Part shown: piece by piece, positions 10,554 to 20,815 of the stretch
How positions within the stretch are numbered: position 1 is the first letter of the stretch
Layout of the letters: every line of letters starts with the position of its first letter
Assembly: GCA_024640565.1 (NCBI GenBank)
Contig: JAHEET010000002.1
Span: forward strand, 410,828-474,827
DNA: 64,000 bases
Source: Flavobacteriaceae bacterium
GTDB lineage: Bacteria; Bacteroidota; Bacteroidia; Flavobacteriales; Flavobacteriaceae
Direction of reading: 5' to 3'
Notes under the pieces: generated by a model
Told to the model about the DNA's origin: nothing
Seen by the model: the letters and a program-made list of their open reading frames with translations, nothing else
Databases searched by the model: none
Made by a program: the position numbers and the translations under genes

Positions 10554-10639
10554 AAATTCTACTGTTTTTTTATTTTTTAAAATAATGTATGCTCACAAAG
10601 CTACTAAAAAACGCTTTGCAAAATACATATTATTAAAAT

Positions 10640-12166
10640 TTAATGTTTAAAATGCCTTGTCCCAGTCAATACCATAGAAATATTGTGTGCATTACAATGG
10701 TCAATACTCAATTGATCTTTGATAGATCCTCCTGGTTGAATAACACTTTTAATACCTGCTTTTCCTGCAATTTCTACACAATCTGGAAACGGGAAAAAAG
10801 CATCACTAGCCATGACGGCTCCGTTTAAATCAAATCCAAAATTGGTCGCCTTTTCAATGGCTTGCTTTAGCGCGTCAACTCTACTTGTTTGTCCTGTTCC
10901 ACTTGCTAATAATTGATTGTTTTTGGCAAAAACAATGGTATTAGATTTTGTGTGCTTACAAATTTTTGAAGCAAAAAGTAAATCTTTTAATTCAGAATCT
11001 GATGGTTTTGTATTGGTAGCATATGTAAAATCTTCTACAGCATCTGTAATACCATCTTTATCTTGCACTAACAATCCGTTCAATGCTGTTCTCACGTTTT
11101 GAATTGGTAAAACAGTACTTTTTTGAATCAATAATACTCTATTTTTCTTTCCTTTTAAGAGCGATAATGCTTCTTCTGAAAATGAAGGAGCAATCACTAC
11201 TTCACAAAAAAGAGTGTGAATTTCCGCTGCCGTTTCAGCATCTATTTCTGTGTTTGAAATTAAAACACCCCCAAAAGCAGAAACTGGGTCTCCAGCCAAT
11301 GCATCTAAATAGGCTTGCTTTATTGTGTCTCTTTGAGCAAAACCGCAGGCATTATTGTGTTTTAAAACCGCAAATGTTGGGGCTTCTCCTAAAAACTCAT
11401 TCATTAAGTTTACAGCAGCATCAACATCTAATAAATTATTATAGCTTAATTCTTTTCCATGCAGTTTGTCAAACATATCGTCTAGGTCCCCGAAAAAATA
11501 TCCTTTTTGATGCGGGTTTTCTCCATATCTTAAGGTTTTTGACACCGTTTCACTCGCTTTAAAAACAACTTCATCTTCGTTAAAGTAATTAAAAATAGCA
11601 GTGTCGTAGTGTGATGAGATATTGAAAGATTTCGCAGCGAATTTTTTTCTTTGTTCTATCGAAGTCGTTCCATTGTTTTCCGATAGGATTTCTAAAAATG
11701 CATCGTACTGATCCATTGAAGAAACCGTAAAGGTGTCTTTAAAGTTTTTTGCAGAAGCTCTTATTAAAGAAATACCGCCGATATCTATTTTCTCGACAAT
11801 GTCTTGTTCTGGTGCTCCAGAAGCCACTGTTTTTTCGAACGGATATAAGTCTACAATCACCAAGTCAATTTGTGGAATCTTGTATTCTGCCAATTCTGCA
11901 ACATCACTTTCGTTCTCTTGTCGGTTTAAAATCCCGCCAAAAACTTTAGGGTGCAATGTTTTTACACGTCCGCCTAAAATAGAAGGATAGGAAGTAACTT
12001 CATCTACAGGGATTACCGGGATTCCTAGCTCTTTAATAAATTTTTCGGTGCCTCCTGTCGAGTATATTGTAACGTTTAAATCGTTCAATTTTTGTACAAT
12101 TGGGGCTAAACCATCTTTGTGAAATACCGAAATTAATGCGGATTTAATTGTTTTTGAAGTGCTCAT
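10640..12166 (-). CDS. purH: Bifunctional AICAR formyltransferase/IMP cyclohydrolase
   Basis: KSALISVFHKDGLAPIVQKL, GGRVKTLHPKVFGGIL, LRYGENPHQ, KHNNACGFA. Confidence 0.97.
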   Translation of the reverse strand: MSTSKTIKSALISVFHKDGLAPIVQKLNDLNVTIYSTGGTEKFIKELGIPVIPVDEVTSYPSILGGRVKTLHPKVFGGILNRQENESDVAELAEYKIPQIDLVIVDLYPFEKTVASGAPEQDIVEKIDIGGISLIRASAKNFKDTFTVSSMDQYDAFLEILSENNGTTSIEQRKKFAAKSFNISSHYDTAIFNYFNEDEVVFKASETVSKTLRYGENPHQKGYFFGDLDDMFDKLHGKELSYNNLLDVDAAVNLMNEFLGEAPTFAVLKHNNACGFAQRDTIKQAYLDALAGDPVSAFGGVLISNTEIDAETAAEIHTLFCEVVIAPSFSEEALSLLKGKKNRVLLIQKSTVLPIQNVRTALNGLLVQDKDGITDAVEDFTYATNTKPSDSELKDLLFASKICKHTKSNTIVFAKNNQLLASGTGQTSRVDALKQAIEKATNFGFDLNGAVMASDAFFPFPDCVEIAGKAGIKSVIQPGGSIKDQLSIDHCNAHNISMVLTGTRHFKH

Positions 12167-12189
12167 TCTTAGTTGTGTTATTAAGCATA

Positions 12190-12220
12190 CAAATTTAGTG
12201 AAACAGAAGCTCCATCACAA
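12190..12220 (-). promoter_or_regulatory. Bacteroidetes-type promoter for purH
   Basis: On minus strand: TTG (12220-12218), 20-nt spacer, TAAATTTG (12197-12190). Confidence 0.65.
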
Positions 12221-12332
12221 TAAAAAGATAGTAACAAATAAGGGAAGTAATTAACAACAAACTTAAATTGGACAAAACAGGAGACTGCTTGGCGTTGATC
12301 GGGTTAGAAACTCATTGACTCCTGGAGTCAAT

Positions 12333-12788
12333 TTACTGTAAAAGTTGGCCAACTTCTCTACAAACAAATTCCAATAAGAGTTCATCTTCTTGAGTAAATG
12401 GGTTTACAGTATGAGAATCAATATCAATTTGACCGATATTTTCTCCATTTACAAAAATTGGAATTACGATTTCAGATTTTACTTTCCATCCGCATGAAAT
12501 ATAATTTTCTTGCTCGGAAACATCTTGTACAACGAAATTTTCGTTACTAAGCGCTACTTGTCCACAAATTCCTTTTCCAAAAGGGATGATTGTATGCTCG
12601 GTTTCTTCACCGGTATATTGTGCCAATTTTAATTCGTCTTTAGCGCCATTTTTAAAATAAAAACCAACCCAATCATAATAAGAAATGCTCGCTTCCAACA
12701 AGAGGGTTACTTCTTGTAATTTTTCTGCAATTTGTTGGTTTGATTTTAAAATCTTTGAAATTGCTGTTTTTAGAGAAATCGTGTTCAT
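12333..12788 (-). CDS. GAF-domain protein, likely free-methionine-(R)-sulfoxide reductase
   Basis: MNTISLKTAISKILK...PFGKGICGQVA...ENYISCGWKVKSEIVIPIFVNGENIGQIDIDSH; two Cys placed as in fRMsr. Confidence 0.75.
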   Translation of the reverse strand: MNTISLKTAISKILKSNQQIAEKLQEVTLLLEASISYYDWVGFYFKNGAKDELKLAQYTGEETEHTIIPFGKGICGQVALSNENFVVQDVSEQENYISCGWKVKSEIVIPIFVNGENIGQIDIDSHTVNPFTQEDELLLEFVCREVGQLLQ

Positions 12789-12955
12789 GAGATGGGGCTT
12801 AATTACAAAAATGAGTATGCGAAAATAATGTATTTTTTTTGGGATATAAAACATAAATACACGCATTTATATGGAAATTCTTAAAACTTCGTTCAAGAAA
12901 AAGTACTTCGATTTTAAAAATAAGAATTTAACAATTATTTTAGAGTAAGATGTTG

Positions 12956-12963
12956 TAAATTTG
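12956..12963 (+). promoter_or_regulatory. Candidate -7 element TAAATTTG very close to the ATG at 12973
   Basis: TAAATTTGCC, 9 nt between element end and ATG. Confidence 0.5.
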
Positions 12964-12972
12964 CCTTTTAAA

Positions 12973-13380
12973 ATGAAAAAATTAGTATTCAAAATAGCGT
13001 CCATTAGTTTAGCCTTTTTAGTGCTGTTCTCAACCCTTTCGTTTACGGTAGAGAAACATTATTGTGGCGATTTTTTAGTGGATGTAGCCTATGTGGGGCA
13101 TGCTGATGGCTGTGGAATGGAGATGGATGCACGCTCAAAAACAACTAAAAAAAGTTGTTGTAAAGACGAGCTTCATAAAATTGAAGGTCAGGACGAGTTA
13201 CAGCAAAGCGCTGATGTTGCCCTGGTGCTAAAAGGACAGCCAGAATTCATATCCTCTTCCTCCAATACGTGTCATGATTTATTTCAAGAAATTTCCACTA
13301 GAGAATTCGGCTTTAAAGACTTCTCACTCCCAGATATTTCTTTAAATTATCAAGTGTTATACCAAAGTTTTCTTATTTGA
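12973..13380 (+). CDS. Small secreted Cys-rich protein, HYC_CC_PP-like
   Basis: MKKLVFKIAS... HYCG, SCCKDE motifs; first gene of metal cluster. Confidence 0.65.
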   Translation: MKKLVFKIASISLAFLVLFSTLSFTVEKHYCGDFLVDVAYVGHADGCGMEMDARSKTTKKSCCKDELHKIEGQDELQQSADVALVLKGQPEFISSSSNTCHDLFQEISTREFGFKDFSLPDISLNYQVLYQSFLI

Positions 13381-13442
13381 TTTTAGATGTAATATATCCG
13401 CTTCTTTTGAAGCAGTAATTATTAATTTTAAAATCTAAAATC

Positions 13443-15710
13443 ATGAAAAAATATCTTATAAACAGTATTTTACTGTTATTTCCATTGTTGTTATTTTCTC
13501 AACAAACCCTTCGAGGAATGCTTATGGATAGAAACAATCCAAAAGATAATTTGGGCGTTTACGGTGTAAACGTTCGGTGGTTAAACACCAAAATAGGTTC
13601 GACAACCGACGAGAAAGGGTGGTTTTCAATTCCCTACAAATCCTCGTATAAAAAATTAATTGTAAGTTATATTGGCTACAGAACAGATACACTCTCAATT
13701 ACAAATTTAGTACCAGTTCATCATTTTTTAACTGAAGAAACTGCTACCACAGAAGTTGTGATCCGAAGCAAAAAACGTGCTACACAGAAATCGTTTTTTG
13801 CAACCTCCAATGTTTTTACAGTAAATTCAGTTGAGCTTCTAAAAGCAGCCTGCTGTAATTTGGCAGAAAGTTTTGAAACAAACCCCTCCATAGATGTGAG
13901 TTTTTCGGATGCTTTAACAGGAACCAAACAGATTCAAATGTTAGGGTTGACAAGTCCTTATTTGCTAATTTCTCAAGAAAACATCCCATCCATACGAGGA
14001 GCTGCCCAGGCATTTGGTATGACATTTACTCCAGGAACATGGGTAGAGAGCATCCAAATAACCAAAGGAACTGGAAGTGTTGTGAATGGCTATGAAAGTA
14101 TTTCTGGGCAAATAAATGCAGAATTGGTCAAACCTTTTTCGGATAATGAATTCTTTTTAAATGCCTACAGTTCTGTGAACGGGCGGTTAGAATTGAACAT
14201 GCACTTTAATGAACGTATTTCACAGAAATGGCAAACCGGATTGTATGTGCACGGAAATTATAGAGGACAGAAGTTTGATAAGAATAAAGACAATTTTTTA
14301 GATGCGCCGTTGGCGAATCAAATAAATGTAATGAACCGCTGGCAGTATACCGATGCAGAAAAAGGATGGGTGAGTTTTATAAACGTTCGTTTTTTAAACG
14401 ATGAAAAGCAAACGGGTGAAATTAATTTTAATCCAGAAACAGATCAACGAAGTCCAGGTTTTACTGCACTAACGGGTAGCGAAGTCTGGGGAAGTGAAAT
14501 TGATACCAAACGTTTTGAAACCTCTGCAAAACTGGGTTATGTTTTTCCAGAAATACCCTATCAAAGTTTTGGGTTTCAATTGGCTTACAGCAAGCACCAA
14601 CAAGACTCTTATTTTGGAGTGAATCGATATGATATTCAGCATCAAAGTATGTATGCTAACTTTTTATTCAATTCCATTATTGGAGATACAAGAAGTAAAT
14701 TCAAAACAGGAATCAATTTCACCTACGACGGCTATGATGAGTTGGTCAATGCATCGAGTTATGATCGAAACGAAAACTCGATAGGCGCTTTTTTTGAATA
14801 TGCTTTTGACAATTTAGAAGATTTTAGCATGACCACTGGTTTGCGAATAGATACCCATAATCTATTAGGAACTTTTTTAACACCACGCTTGCATTTACGC
14901 TACACTCCATGGGAAAAAGGAGTTTTTAGAGCATCGGCAGGGAGGGGAAAACGGAGTGCAAATATTTTTGCAGAAAATCAGCAATTGTTTGCAAGTGCAC
15001 GTCAAATTAATATTGACAATACCGACGGTACTATTTACGGCTTAAACCCAGAAATTGCCTGGAATTATGGAGTCTCATACCTGCAGAAATTCAATCTTTT
15101 TGATAAGAAAGGCGATCTTACTTTTGATTTTTATAGAACGGATTTTAACAACCAGGTAGTGGTAGATTGGGAGGATCCACAAGCGATTTCTTTTTACGAT
15201 CTAGAAGGCAAAAGTATTGCAAATAGTTTTCAAGTAGAATTGAATTATGACTTTGCAGAAAATATAACATTAAGAACAGCTTACAAGTATTTTGATATTG
15301 CGACGGATTATAAAAAAGGAACTCTGCAGAAGCCTATGCAACCAAAAAATAGATTTTTTGCAAACTTGTCTTTTGAAACATTTGCCAAAGACAACGGTGC
15401 ACAATGGAAAGTGGATCTCACTTTTAATAGTATTGGAAAACAACGTTTGCCAGATACAAGCTCCAACCCAATTCAATATCAATTACCCGTGTTTTCGGAT
15501 TCCTTTCAATTATTGAATTCACAAATAACAAGGGTATTTTCAGAAAAATTTGAAGTTTATTTCGGTTGTGAAAACATCACAAATGTTCAACAAAAAAATC
15601 CTATTTTAGCAAGTGATACTCCTTTTGGGACGTATTTTGATACCACCATTGTGTATGCTCCTGTTTTTGGACTTATGGTGTATGCAGGATTGCGATTTAA
15701 AATTAAATAA
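13443..15710 (+). CDS. TonB-dependent receptor with carboxypeptidase-regulatory-like N-terminal domain
   Basis: Signal peptide, LRGMLMDRNN.. domain, plug TKQIQMLGLTSPYLLI, SVVNGYESISGQINAELVKP, C-terminal beta barrel. Confidence 0.9.
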   Translation: MKKYLINSILLLFPLLLFSQQTLRGMLMDRNNPKDNLGVYGVNVRWLNTKIGSTTDEKGWFSIPYKSSYKKLIVSYIGYRTDTLSITNLVPVHHFLTEETATTEVVIRSKKRATQKSFFATSNVFTVNSVELLKAACCNLAESFETNPSIDVSFSDALTGTKQIQMLGLTSPYLLISQENIPSIRGAAQAFGMTFTPGTWVESIQITKGTGSVVNGYESISGQINAELVKPFSDNEFFLNAYSSVNGRLELNMHFNERISQKWQTGLYVHGNYRGQKFDKNKDNFLDAPLANQINVMNRWQYTDAEKGWVSFINVRFLNDEKQTGEINFNPETDQRSPGFTALTGSEVWGSEIDTKRFETSAKLGYVFPEIPYQSFGFQLAYSKHQQDSYFGVNRYDIQHQSMYANFLFNSIIGDTRSKFKTGINFTYDGYDELVNASSYDRNENSIGAFFEYAFDNLEDFSMTTGLRIDTHNLLGTFLTPRLHLRYTPWEKGVFRASAGRGKRSANIFAENQQLFASARQINIDNTDGTIYGLNPEIAWNYGVSYLQKFNLFDKKGDLTFDFYRTDFNNQVVVDWEDPQAISFYDLEGKSIANSFQVELNYDFAENITLRTAYKYFDIATDYKKGTLQKPMQPKNRFFANLSFETFAKDNGAQWKVDLTFNSIGKQRLPDTSSNPIQYQLPVFSDSFQLLNSQITRVFSEKFEVYFGCENITNVQQKNPILASDTPFGTYFDTTIVYAPVFGLMVYAGLRFKIK

Positions 15711-15717
15711 CTAAAAA

Positions 15718-16098
15718 ATGAAAAAAATTATCCTACTATTCAGTCTTCTAGTGATGGGAATATCTTCACAAGCACAAGAAGTAAAAAAGAATAAAAATGC
15801 AAAAATTACTTTTGAAGTAGACGGCATTTGTGGCATGTGCAAAAAGCGAATTGAAACTGCCGCTTTGAAAACCAAAGGTGTAAAATTTGCACTATGGGAC
15901 ATCAAAACACACCAATTAAATCTAATTGTTGACGAGCGCAAAACAGCAATAACTACGATTCAGAAAAATATTTTAAAAGTTGGCCATGATGTAAAAGGCG
16001 TTAAAGCTACAGATACGGCCTACAATTCATTACATCCATGCTGTAAGTATCGTGATGAAGAAATTGTATTAGACCATGAAGAAGGCTTAAAAAAGTAA
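15718..16098 (+). CDS. Periplasmic heavy-metal-associated (HMA) domain protein
   Basis: Signal peptide; ITFEVDGICGMCKKRIETAALKTKGVKFALWD. Confidence 0.85.
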   Translation: MKKIILLFSLLVMGISSQAQEVKKNKNAKITFEVDGICGMCKKRIETAALKTKGVKFALWDIKTHQLNLIVDERKTAITTIQKNILKVGHDVKGVKATDTAYNSLHPCCKYRDEEIVLDHEEGLKK

Positions 16099-16122
16099 GA
16101 AAAAATTAATAAAAGAATAATA

Positions 16123-16374
16123 ATGAAAAAAAGACTATTCACTTTAGCTGTTATTTTTACATTCGGTATTTTAATTACCTCGTGTAAAACCTCGACAAAG
16201 AAACCTCACGACAAAGTGCAGGAGAAGGAACATTTACATCTAGAAAAAATAAAGTACCAATGCCCCATGAAATGTGAGGAAGAAAAGACTTACGAGAAAG
16301 AAGGTTCTTGCCCAGTATGCAAAATGAAGCTACGAAAAAAAGAGGAGCAGAAGCCACACAAAGCACATCATTAA
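16123..16374 (+). CDS. Lipoprotein with heavy-metal-binding-domain-like CPM...CPVCKMKL motif
   Basis: Lipobox ITSCK; YQCPMKCEEEKTYEKEGSCPVCKMKL. Confidence 0.75.
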   Translation: MKKRLFTLAVIFTFGILITSCKTSTKKPHDKVQEKEHLHLEKIKYQCPMKCEEEKTYEKEGSCPVCKMKLRKKEEQKPHKAHH

Positions 16375-16380
16375 ATCATA

Positions 16381-16413
16381 AAAAAACCCGTTAGCAGCGC
16401 TAACGGGTTTTTT
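16381..16413. terminator. Bidirectional terminator
   Basis: AAAAAACCCGTTAGC-AGC-GCTAACGGGTTTTTT between convergent genes. Confidence 0.9.
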
Positions 16414-16434
16414 GTTCCATAGAAATTTAGTTCC

Positions 16435-18927
16435 CTATTTAGGTTCTAGGATCATGTCAATTCTATCCGCTACATCCTGGTAGTGGTATCGTGTGATGGT
16501 ATTTGGAGCTTTGTTTGCTGCAGCTCTTGCATCCCGTCTTAAACGTTTCAGTTCGCCTCTTGCAACAGATTTGATATCTGATTGATTTACATTGATACCA
16601 CTTTGTTTAAAGTAACCTGCATTAGCGCCTCTTTGATTTCTTGCTTTGTTTAGTAAAAAGTCTAAGCGATCCAAATGAGCTCTCTGTAGGTTTCTTCTGT
16701 ACGTATCTGTGCTTCTTCCGTTGTATAACTCTGTCCAAACACCCTTGCGTAAATCACGCATCATACTTACCAATGAATATGCTTTCGAGCCATTCATGGT
16801 CTGATTTTCAATCATTCGTGCCATTCTACCGGCGTCTAAAACATTGTTCAAGGTTCTTGCTTGCAAACCACGTACTCTTTCTATTGAGCCAGAAAATTCA
16901 GTTTTGCTGAAAATGTTTTTATCCAACATCCATTTTGGTGTTTTAAACAATTCATCAATCACAAATTTCAATGCTTCTCTCTGCGTTGCTTTGTCTACAT
17001 GAGCGTATACCGCTCCTTCTTGGTCTGTTGTTTTGTAGTATTCATATACACCACCAATGTTTGCACTTACATGCCCCATGTAACGATTAAACTGACTTAA
17101 TAGTTGTCCGTACATTGTAGATAATTCACGGTAGTTTTCACCTTTTTCTGAAGTCCATTCTTCTAGGTTTGGTAAAATCCTTTTAAGGTTTTTAATTCCA
17201 TATGCAGAGGCTTTCATTGCATTGTCTCCTAAATCCTCAGTTTGTGAACTAGGATCTACTACACCACCAGCTTGTTGGTGTCCAAATCGATACATTGGGT
17301 CTCCAGCATGTGCCATGATCCAACGATCTAGGGTTTCTTTTTCCTCTTTGGCTGCTTTGTCTAAAATAGGTCTATATCCCCAAGAAATTGCATATTTATC
17401 ATAAACACCAATGTTAGGCATTAAGGCAACGCCTTTGTCTTCGGGTTGAGCAACATAATTAAAACGCGCATAGTCCATAATAGAAGGGGCGGTTCCGTAC
17501 TTTGTAGTAAAAGAGGCAGAACGTAAAGAATCTACTGGGTATGCTACAGAACTCCCCATATTGTGAGGCAATCCTAAAGTATGTCCAACTTCATGAGAGG
17601 AAACAAATTGAATCAAACGCCCCATAGTTTCTGTTTTAAATTCATTGCCGCGTGCACCTGGATTGATGGCCGCTGTTTGAATGAAATACCAGTTGTGTAA
17701 TAAGGTCATTACATTGTGGTACCAGTTGATGTCTGATTCTAATATTTCTCCGGAACGAGGGTCACTTACGTGGGGTCCGTTTGCATTGGGTATTGGAGAT
17801 GCGAGGTACCGCACTACTGAATAGCGAACGTCCTCTGGAGACCATTCTGGGTCTTCTTCTTTGGTAGGAGGTGTTTTTGCAACAATGGCATTTTTAAATC
17901 CTGCCGCTTCAAAAGCAACTTGCCAATCGTTAATTCCTTGTTTGATATAAGGAACCCACTCTTCTGGCGTAGCTCTATCTATGTAATAAACAATCTGTTT
18001 TTTTGGTTCTACCAATTCACCACGCTTGAATTTTTCTAGATCTTCGTCTTTTACTTCCAGTCTCCAGCGATCTAAATAGGTCACTTTTTTACTTTTTTGA
18101 GCATCCAATCCATAATCTGTTTGTCCTCTAGCAAACCATCCAACACGTTCGTCAAAATAACGACGTTTCATGGGTACTTTTGGAAGTAATATCATTGAAT
18201 TACTCATTTCTAAGGTAATGGATCCTAACGCACTGTTTGAGGGTGCTTTGTTGGCAAAATAGGTTTTTACATGCCTTACTTCGATGTTTTGTGGGTAGCT
18301 ACTCACTCTCTCTACATAAGAGCGACTTTTATCCATTCTTGAAATTTGATATGATTTTCTTCTTCGAGCAGGAAAACCAAGCGGCTTTACGTCTGTTGTA
18401 AAGAGTGCTGTTGCATCAATTACAGTAGCTGAGGAATCTCTGCTAAATGCTTTTATTGGAAATGAAAATAAAATCGGTTCTAAGTTTGAGTTTACAACCG
18501 CTTCATGAACAGGTAAAATGGTATCTGCAACTACGTCATGAGAAACAACGCGTAATAAGAGTTGTTTGTTTTTCTTTTCCCAACGCAACACTTGTGTGTT
18601 GGTTTTTCCTCCTCCAAACCCAATTCCTGAAGCTGTTTTGGCAATTCTAGTCACCATTAACATCTCTCTTTTTAAAAGAGAATCTGGGATTTCGAATAAA
18701 TAGGTATCGTCTTTTGTATGAACTTTAAATAAACCTTCGTCCGTTTTGTGTTTTTTGGTCACTACTTTTCCATAGGGTTGAATCGCCCCTTTTTTTGGTT
18801 TTGGCTTGGGTTTCGGAGCTGTTTTAACAGCGGGTTTTTTCTTTTTCCAGAATTGTGCATCTGCATCAAGAGAGAAACCAAAAACGAATGCAACTAGTAA
18901 TAGTTGAGATAAGGTTTTTTTAGTCAT
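16435..18927 (-). CDS. Zinc-dependent metalloprotease (DUF5117/DUF4953-like)
   Basis: Signal peptide; HEVGHTLGLPHNMGSS metzincin-type zinc motif. Confidence 0.88.
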   Translation of the reverse strand: MTKKTLSQLLLVAFVFGFSLDADAQFWKKKKPAVKTAPKPKPKPKKGAIQPYGKVVTKKHKTDEGLFKVHTKDDTYLFEIPDSLLKREMLMVTRIAKTASGIGFGGGKTNTQVLRWEKKNKQLLLRVVSHDVVADTILPVHEAVVNSNLEPILFSFPIKAFSRDSSATVIDATALFTTDVKPLGFPARRRKSYQISRMDKSRSYVERVSSYPQNIEVRHVKTYFANKAPSNSALGSITLEMSNSMILLPKVPMKRRYFDERVGWFARGQTDYGLDAQKSKKVTYLDRWRLEVKDEDLEKFKRGELVEPKKQIVYYIDRATPEEWVPYIKQGINDWQVAFEAAGFKNAIVAKTPPTKEEDPEWSPEDVRYSVVRYLASPIPNANGPHVSDPRSGEILESDINWYHNVMTLLHNWYFIQTAAINPGARGNEFKTETMGRLIQFVSSHEVGHTLGLPHNMGSSVAYPVDSLRSASFTTKYGTAPSIMDYARFNYVAQPEDKGVALMPNIGVYDKYAISWGYRPILDKAAKEEKETLDRWIMAHAGDPMYRFGHQQAGGVVDPSSQTEDLGDNAMKASAYGIKNLKRILPNLEEWTSEKGENYRELSTMYGQLLSQFNRYMGHVSANIGGVYEYYKTTDQEGAVYAHVDKATQREALKFVIDELFKTPKWMLDKNIFSKTEFSGSIERVRGLQARTLNNVLDAGRMARMIENQTMNGSKAYSLVSMMRDLRKGVWTELYNGRSTDTYRRNLQRAHLDRLDFLLNKARNQRGANAGYFKQSGINVNQSDIKSVARGELKRLRRDARAAANKAPNTITRYHYQDVADRIDMILEPK

Positions 18928-19031
18928 TTGAAATTTTTTATAAGTTTAATTATTCAAATGTAATTACTAAAGTTGGGGATAAAAAATATTAATTAAATAT
19001 TTATCTACAGGCTCTTAAAAAAAATCAAAAC

Positions 19032-19066
19032 AAAAAAGCCACATCAAATTTTGATGTGGCTTTTTT
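19032..19066. terminator. Terminator hairpin
   Basis: AAAAAAGCCACATCAAA/TTTGATGTGGCTTTTTT. Confidence 0.88.
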
Positions 19067-19084
19067 AAAATATCAATTGCTTTC

Positions 19085-20713
19085 TTATGCTCCTAAGAAT
19101 GCATATTTATAATCTGTAGGGCTGACAAGGGTTTCTTTAATCAATCGAACCGAAGTCCAACGCAATAAATTTTGTGCAGACCCTGCTTTGTCATTTGTTC
19201 CTGAAGCTCTTCCACCACCAAAAGGTTGTTGTCCGACAACAGCACCTGTTGGTTTGTCATTAATGTAGAAGTTTCCAGCAGCATTTTCCAAAGCTTTTGA
19301 TGCTTTTTCTACAATGTATCTGTCGGTAGCGAAAATAGCACCGGTAAGTGCAAATTCTGTAGATTCATCAACTAATTTTAAAGAAGCTTCCCAAGCGGTA
19401 TCTTCATACACAAAAATGGTTATTACTGGACCAAATAATTCTGTTGTCATGGTTGCATAGGTTGGCGATTTTGCTACAATAACTGTAGGCTCAATAAAGT
19501 ATCCAACAGATTTGTCGTGTCCACCACCGATAATGATCTCAGCCTCTTTGTCTGTTTTTGCAGCATCAATAAAACCGGCAATTTTATCAAAAGAAGCTTC
19601 GTGAATTACGGCATTTACAAAATTAGAAGGATCTTCTGGAGAACCCATTTTAATGTCATTTGTCTGTGTTATTAAATGTTCTTTTACCGTTTCCCACATA
19701 GAAGCAGGGATGTAAGCACGAGATGCTGCAGAACATTTCTGTCCTTGATATTCAAAAGCTCCTCTAGTAATTGCAGTAGCAACTTGTAGGGGATTTGAAG
19801 AATTGTGTGCCCAAATAAAATCCTTTCCACCGGTTTCTCCAACAATTCTTGGATAGGTTTTATAGGTGTGAATGTTGTTTCCAATTTGTTTCCATAAATT
19901 TTTGAATACATGTGTTGAGCCTGTAAAGTGCAACCCAGAAAAATCTGGAGAGGCCAATACAGTATCTGAAATCATTACAGGATCTCCATAAATTACATTG
20001 ATAACACCATCTGGCAAACCAGCTTCTTTGAACAAATCTACAATCACTTGAGCAGAATAGGCCTGATGATCTGAAGGTTTCCAAACAACAACGTTCCCCA
20101 TTAAAGCTGCTGCGGCAGGGAGGTTGGCTGCAATAGAGGTAAAGTTAAAAGGAGAAATTGCATATACAAATCCTTCTAAAGGTCGGTACTCTACACGGTT
20201 CCAAATTCCTGGAGCCGAAGCAGGCTGATCTTTAAAGATGTCGGTCATGTACTGCACATTAAAACGGAAGAAATCAATCATTTCACAAGCGGCATCAATT
20301 TCTGCTTGATATACATTCTTGGATTGTGCAATCATGGTTGCAGCATTCATTCTTGCTCTATAAGGACCTGCCAGTAATTCTGCTGCTTTTAAAAAAATTG
20401 TTGCACGTTCTGTCCAACTTACACTTGACCAAGCTTCTCTGGCAGCTAGCGCTGTTGAGATTGCAGTTTCTACATGTGATTTGTCTGCGGTGTGGTAGTG
20501 TCCAACAATATGTTGATGGTCATGAGGTGGTCTAATGTTTTTTGTGTTTCTAGTTCTCACTTCTTCTCCATTAATATGCATGGGCACATCCATATTGCTG
20601 TGAAACATTTCCTTGTAAGTAGCCAAGACTTCTGCTCGCTCTGGAGATCCTAGAGCGTACTCTTTTACGGGTTCATTGACTGCTTTGGGTACATTAAAAA
20701 ATCCTCTTGCCAT
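19085..20713 (-). CDS. pruA: L-glutamate gamma-semialdehyde dehydrogenase
   Basis: ALDH family; IVGETGGKDFIWAH, FEYQGQKCSAASRAYIP, FGGGRASGTNDKAGS. Confidence 0.93.
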   Translation of the reverse strand: MARGFFNVPKAVNEPVKEYALGSPERAEVLATYKEMFHSNMDVPMHINGEEVRTRNTKNIRPPHDHQHIVGHYHTADKSHVETAISTALAAREAWSSVSWTERATIFLKAAELLAGPYRARMNAATMIAQSKNVYQAEIDAACEMIDFFRFNVQYMTDIFKDQPASAPGIWNRVEYRPLEGFVYAISPFNFTSIAANLPAAAALMGNVVVWKPSDHQAYSAQVIVDLFKEAGLPDGVINVIYGDPVMISDTVLASPDFSGLHFTGSTHVFKNLWKQIGNNIHTYKTYPRIVGETGGKDFIWAHNSSNPLQVATAITRGAFEYQGQKCSAASRAYIPASMWETVKEHLITQTNDIKMGSPEDPSNFVNAVIHEASFDKIAGFIDAAKTDKEAEIIIGGGHDKSVGYFIEPTVIVAKSPTYATMTTELFGPVITIFVYEDTAWEASLKLVDESTEFALTGAIFATDRYIVEKASKALENAAGNFYINDKPTGAVVGQQPFGGGRASGTNDKAGSAQNLLRWTSVRLIKETLVSPTDYKYAFLGA

Positions 20714-20752
20714 TTTATGTGTATTTAAATTTTATTCTATTAATTTTGAAGG

Positions 20753-20760
20753 CAAAGTTA
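20753..20760 (-). promoter_or_regulatory. -7 element TAACTTTG upstream of pruA
   Basis: Minus-strand TAACTTTGCC. Confidence 0.5.
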
Positions 20761-20815
20761 CAATATTTAATCACAAGGTATATTTGTTGGTGCTTTAAAA
20801 AAGAAATTTTAAAAA

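Noticed and set aside
11083-11562. 159-aa plus-strand ORF inside purH
   Set aside because: Antisense to conserved purH coding sequence; L/Q/H-rich artefact
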